The notes beneath the pieces are model-generated. The model ran no database searches. It saw only the letters and a list, made by a program, of their open reading frames with translations, and was not told where the DNA came from. The translations under genes were made by a program, and so were the position numbers. Positions 15,302 through 18,863 of a stretch of DNA of 18,863 nt are shown piece by piece. Position 1 is the stretch's first letter. Each line of letters begins with the position of its first letter. Origin of the DNA: an uncultured Prevotella sp. (GTDB lineage: Bacteria; Bacteroidota; Bacteroidia; Bacteroidales; Bacteroidaceae); NCBI GenBank assembly GCA_937906765.1, contig CALCUV010000285.1:1-18863 (forward strand), given 5' to 3'.

Positions 15302-15394
15302 ACGTCACAGAGTCTCAAATTATAGACACTCAGCAAACAAGAGTTTATACCAACCATATATTTAATGCTATATATACAATTCTTTGCTATTCAT

Positions 15395-17665
15395 ATGCTA
15401 AACCCCTCAACACGCAACTTTCGCTACACCTTGTGCTTGATGGCGATAATGACTTTTTCGCTTAATGCCCAGGATTTTGCCTCGCAAGTAAATCCATTTA
15501 TCGGTACAACAAACTATGGCACAACTTCCCCAGGGGCGGTTATGCCCAATGGAATGATGTCAGTAGTGCCATTCAACGTAATGGGTTCCGACCTCAACCG
15601 CTATGATAAGGACAATCGTTGGTGGTCGGCACCATATGAGTATACAAACACATACTTTACAGGCTTTGCCCACGTGTCTCTCAGCGGTGTAGGTTGCCCT
15701 GAAGCCGCCTCTCTCTTGGTTATGCCAACAATGGGAAAATTTACACCTGACCACAGACAATATGGTTCTACTTATAGTGAGGAAAAGGCGTCGCCAGGTT
15801 ACTATTCCAACCGATTGACGCGCTACGACATTAAATGCGAAGCCACTACAACATTGCGCTCTTCATGTGAGCGCTATACCTTCCCCAAAGGCGAGGGGCA
15901 CATTCTGCTCAACCTTGGCGAAGGACTCACCAACGAAAGCGGTGCATGGGTACGCCGCGTTAGCGATACGGAAATCGAAGGGCAGAAACTCTTAGGCACA
16001 TTTTGTTATACGAGAGATGCCGTGTTCCCTCTCTATTTCGTAATGCGTGTATCTAAGAAACCCTCCTCAAGTGGATGCTGGAAGCGCGAACCAGAAATGA
16101 TGGGCGTAGAAAAAGCATGGCGTGGCACTGAAGAGTTTAAGACTTACGATGAAACGGTAAATGAATTGGGTGGTGACCATATAGGTTATCGCTTTACTTA
16201 TGCGAACTTGAAAGAAAATGATACGATAATCGTACGCATGGGTGTTTCTTTTGTATCGTGTGAAAATGCGCGCATGAATCTTGATAGCGAACAGGGAGAA
16301 AGTTCCTTTGCTACACTCCATTCCCGAGCACGCCAAAAGTGGAACTCTGACCTTGGACGTATTCAAATTGAAGGAGGAACGAAAGATAAACGAACTATTT
16401 TCTACACCGCTCTTTATCACTCACTCATTCACCCCAGCACCTTTAGCGATGTGAATGGCGAATACCGAACGATGGGTAGCAGAAAGGTTGCGAAAACTGA
16501 TCGTACACGCTACTCCGTATTCTCACTTTGGGACACTTACCGCAACCTTCACCAACTCCTTACCCTTGTTTACCCCGAGCGTCAAACGGATATGTTACAT
16601 TCCATTGTGGGGATGTATGAAGAAAGCGGGTGGTTGCCACGATGGGAACTCTATGGACGCGAAACCTATACGATGGCGGGTGATCCTGCTTCCATCGTCA
16701 TTGCCGATAGTTGGTTGCGGGATTTGCAAGATTTCGATGTTGAAACCGCACTTGAGGGCATGTTGAAATCAGCAAATACTCCTGGGATTGAAAATCCCTT
16801 GCGTCCGGATATTACCCCCTACATGGAGCGTGGATTCATCCCTCTCTACTACCTACCTACAGATCTTTCGGGAGACAATTCCGTGTCTCATACATTGGAA
16901 TACTGCCAAGCAGATTATGCCATTTCTCAATTGGCAAAGGCACTGGGAAAAGATAGCATTAGTAACGAATTTGACAAGCGCTCAAAATATTATCGAAATT
17001 ATTATTGCAAGGAGTCAGGTGTGTTACGCCCCCTCACGAAGGATGGTTCCTTTCTAAGCGATTTTGACGCCAGCGTAGGAAAACACTTTGAGAATGTACC
17101 AGGATTTCACGAAGGTTCGGCTTATGCCTATACCTTTGCGGCAACCCACGACGTTGAGGGGCTTATGAAATTAATGGGCGGACGTAAACATTACGTCAAT
17201 AAGTTGAAAGCCATTTTTGAAGAAGGGCACTACGACCCTGCTAACGAACCCGATATTGCCTACCCCTACCTTTTCAGCAGATTTAAGGGGGAAGAATGGC
17301 GCACACAGGAAATTGTGAATCACCTTCTAGATAGTTGTTATCACAATGCTCCCAACGGACTCCCTGGCAATGATGATGCAGGCACACTCTCAGCATGGGC
17401 ACTTTTCTCCATGATGGGGCTTTATCCAGACACTCCTGCTGAACCTACCTTCACACTTACCACGCCTCAATTCACACACATTTCTATCACGACACCTTCA
17501 GGCATCATCACGCTTACAACGGATAAAAATCCGGAGGAAGCGCCACTGATAGAAAGCGTTATGTTAGACACGAAGAAGTTACGAACACTTCGCGTTAATC
17601 ATCATGATTTATTACGCTTTAAGCGCTTAGACTTTAAGTTAAAGAGCGAAAAACAAATCCCTTAA
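15395..17665 (+). CDS. GH92 family alpha-mannosidase-like glycoside hydrolase, secreted
   Basis: GH92 enzymes are Ca-dependent exo-alpha-mannosidases of Bacteroidetes acting on N-glycans and mannans, mostly alpha-1,2. The N-terminal beta-sandwich starts at DFASQVNPFIGTTNYG, and the (alpha/alpha)6 catalytic domain includes FSLWDTYRNLHQLL, GDPASIVIADSWL, the NEPDIAYPYLF loop and GLPGNDDAGTLSAW. Glu573 in FHEGSAYAYTF is the likely general acid and Asp660/Asp661 in GNDDAG hold the general base (numbering from ATG 15395). It belongs to the NEPDIAYPYLF subgroup, not the NEPSHH one, so its linkage specificity should not be assumed to be alpha-1,2. I chose ATG 15395 because it gives a compact signal peptide ending LNA before QDF; ATG 15365 would add 10 hydrophobic residues. 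The protein is about 756 residues, normal for the family. The second GH92 begins 28 bp later. Confidence 0.9.
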   Translation: MLNPSTRNFRYTLCLMAIMTFSLNAQDFASQVNPFIGTTNYGTTSPGAVMPNGMMSVVPFNVMGSDLNRYDKDNRWWSAPYEYTNTYFTGFAHVSLSGVGCPEAASLLVMPTMGKFTPDHRQYGSTYSEEKASPGYYSNRLTRYDIKCEATTTLRSSCERYTFPKGEGHILLNLGEGLTNESGAWVRRVSDTEIEGQKLLGTFCYTRDAVFPLYFVMRVSKKPSSSGCWKREPEMMGVEKAWRGTEEFKTYDETVNELGGDHIGYRFTYANLKENDTIIVRMGVSFVSCENARMNLDSEQGESSFATLHSRARQKWNSDLGRIQIEGGTKDKRTIFYTALYHSLIHPSTFSDVNGEYRTMGSRKVAKTDRTRYSVFSLWDTYRNLHQLLTLVYPERQTDMLHSIVGMYEESGWLPRWELYGRETYTMAGDPASIVIADSWLRDLQDFDVETALEGMLKSANTPGIENPLRPDITPYMERGFIPLYYLPTDLSGDNSVSHTLEYCQADYAISQLAKALGKDSISNEFDKRSKYYRNYYCKESGVLRPLTKDGSFLSDFDASVGKHFENVPGFHEGSAYAYTFAATHDVEGLMKLMGGRKHYVNKLKAIFEEGHYDPANEPDIAYPYLFSRFKGEEWRTQEIVNHLLDSCYHNAPNGLPGNDDAGTLSAWALFSMMGLYPDTPAEPTFTLTTPQFTHISITTPSGIITLTTDKNPEEAPLIESVMLDTKKLRTLRVNHHDLLRFKRLDFKLKSEKQIP

Positions 17666-17693
17666 CTTATTGCAAGTTATACACCAAAACATC

Positions 17694-18863
17694 ATGAAAA
17701 ATCTTGTATCAATTAGTGGCATATTGCTCCTTACTATTGGTTGTCAGCAAGTGCCCACGCATTCCTTCACGTCAGAAGTTGACCCTCTCATTGGTTCATC
17801 AGGTCATGGTCACGTCTTTGTTGGTGCCCATCGCCCTTTCGGAATGGTGCAAGTTGGCCCCACGTCCATTCCTCAGGATTGGGATTGGTGTTCTGGGTAT
17901 CATGCTTCCGACTCCACCGTGATTGGTTTTTCTCACACCCACTTGAGTGGCACAGGCATTGGCGATTTGTTCGACATCACTGTGATGCCCGTTGTTGGTG
18001 AAGTCACCTATTCGCGTGGCGTTTTGGGTGACGCAGAGAGCGGTCTTTGGTCGTATGCTGACAGAGGTAGTGAAAGGGTAAGACCGGGTTATTATTCCGT
18101 TTTGCTTGAGAGATACAACATTCTTGCAGAACTCACTGCAACAGAGCGCACTGCGCTTCATCGTTCCACATTTCCTCAAAGCGACTCAGCATCCTTGGTT
18201 TTCGACTTAGAAAACGGCGGATGTTGGGACAAAGTCACGGATGCTCACATTTCGCTCGCCCCCAACGGACTCCTCACAGGATGGCGCCACTCTCGAGGGT
18301 GGGCCAATCGTCAAAAAGTGTTTTTCGCCGCCGAATGTTCCAAACCGATCGATTCGCTCACTTATCACGGACGCGATAGCCTTTATGCGCGCCTCCATTT
18401 CTCCACACAAAATGGGGAACAAGTGTTGCTCAAGGTAGCGCTTTCTGCCGTCAGCATTGAGGGCGCAACAAGAACGCTCCAATCTGAAGCAACTACATGG
18501 GACTTCGACGCCCTGGCACATAAAGCCGACTCATTGTGGAGCGAAGGACTTAGTTGCATCCAAATCTCTGGTGGCACGCATGACCAACGTCGCACTTTCT
18601 ACACGGCGCTCTATCATGTCATGACCGCCCCTGCGCTTTTTAGCGACATTAATGGTGATTACCGTGGTGCTGATGGTGAGGTTCACAACAGCGCCTTGCC
18701 CACTTACACCATTTTCTCGCTCTGGGACACCTATCGTGCAAAGATGCCCCTGCTTTCCATCATTGTCCCTGAACGCATGAGTCATTTCGTTAACTCCATG
18801 CTCAACATTTGCGACCAACAGGGACGCCTCCCCGTGTGGCACCTTTGGGGATGTGAAACAAAT
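17694..18863 (+). CDS. GH92 family alpha-mannosidase-like lipoprotein, N-terminal part (runs off window)
   Basis: Open for 390 codons from the ATG at 17694 to the last base, with no stop. The N-terminus MKNLVSISGILLLTIGCQQ has a lipoprotein signal with Cys17 as the probable lipidated residue; Thr at -3 is a slightly irregular lipobox and there is no acidic run after Cys that would mark surface export. The GH92 N-terminal sandwich follows (SEVDPLIGSSGHGHVFVGAHRPFGMVQVGP; GFSHTHLSGTGIGDLFDITVMP), then the linker to the catalytic domain (RRTFYTALYHVMTAPALFSD; IFSLWDTYRAKMPLL; GRLPVWHLWGCETN). The catalytic Glu and Asp lie past the edge. The GFSHTHLSGTG form is closer to the classical subgroup than the preceding gene. 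GC climbs to about 55-60% in the last 600 bp. Probably an operon with the upstream GH92. Confidence 0.88.
   Translation, partial: MKNLVSISGILLLTIGCQQVPTHSFTSEVDPLIGSSGHGHVFVGAHRPFGMVQVGPTSIPQDWDWCSGYHASDSTVIGFSHTHLSGTGIGDLFDITVMPVVGEVTYSRGVLGDAESGLWSYADRGSERVRPGYYSVLLERYNILAELTATERTALHRSTFPQSDSASLVFDLENGGCWDKVTDAHISLAPNGLLTGWRHSRGWANRQKVFFAAECSKPIDSLTYHGRDSLYARLHFSTQNGEQVLLKVALSAVSIEGATRTLQSEATTWDFDALAHKADSLWSEGLSCIQISGGTHDQRRTFYTALYHVMTAPALFSDINGDYRGADGEVHNSALPTYTIFSLWDTYRAKMPLLSIIVPERMSHFVNSMLNICDQQGRLPVWHLWGCETN

Noticed and set aside
15310..15320. AGTCTCAAA near 15311 as another copy of the AAGTCTCAAAG repeat
   Set aside because: Only 9 bases match and there is no surrounding repeat structure; chance is a sufficient explanation.
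14698..15357. 219-codon open frame on the minus strand opposite the Mpv17-like gene
   Set aside because: The + strand product has coherent membrane segments and family resemblance; the antisense product has neither.

Overview
The window looks like a piece of a Bacteroidales chromosome, most likely Prevotella-like. The evidence is the 286-residue primary-type sigma factor without region 1.1, the DUF4924 - rfbD - prfC gene order, putative promoters of the Bacteroidetes TAnnTTTG (-7) type, absence of strong Shine-Dalgarno sites, and two glycoside hydrolase family 92 enzymes. GC is about 43% in the parts I counted by eye. The first ~150 bp (about 60%) and the last ~600 bp (about 55-60%) are richer. 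Everything except the left-edge rsmE fragment is transcribed from the + strand.

Layout: (1) 1-148, 5' end of rsmE on the minus strand, next to a prolyl-oligopeptidase (S9) gene reduced to its catalytic domain. This pair sits at a composition break. (2) 1072-4251, DUF4924 protein, rfbD and prfC, closed by a strong hairpin. (3) A 500-bp AT-rich spacer with a ~20-bp tandem repeat, then purB, an RluB/RsuA-like pseudouridine synthase with a long Arg/Gly/Asn-rich N-terminus, and asnS, closed by a hairpin. (4) 8821-10897, a membrane-anchored protein of unknown function, a MaoC-like hydratase and a YigZ/IMPACT-family protein. (5) 11201-12061, an RpoD-like sigma factor with a good -33/-7 promoter and a 16-bp inverted repeat downstream. 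That inverted repeat is built from the same word as the tandem repeat of region 3. (6) 12428-14475, a small secreted protein, then a tight HprK-like ATPase / S26-type peptidase / PqqD-like cluster ending in a strong terminator. (7) An Mpv17-like membrane protein. (8) Two GH92 alpha-mannosidase-like genes in tandem, one with an ordinary signal peptide and one a lipoprotein cut by the window end.

Most of the window is housekeeping: translation (prfC, asnS, pseudouridine synthase, rsmE), purine synthesis (purB), deoxysugar synthesis (rfbD) and transcription initiation (sigma). The accessory part is the right third. The HprK-like/S26/PqqD triad has the parts of a peptide-modifying (RiPP-type) pathway but no recognisable precursor or main modifying enzyme, and is the best candidate here for an uncharacterised system. 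The GH92 pair points to use of alpha-mannose-containing glycans.
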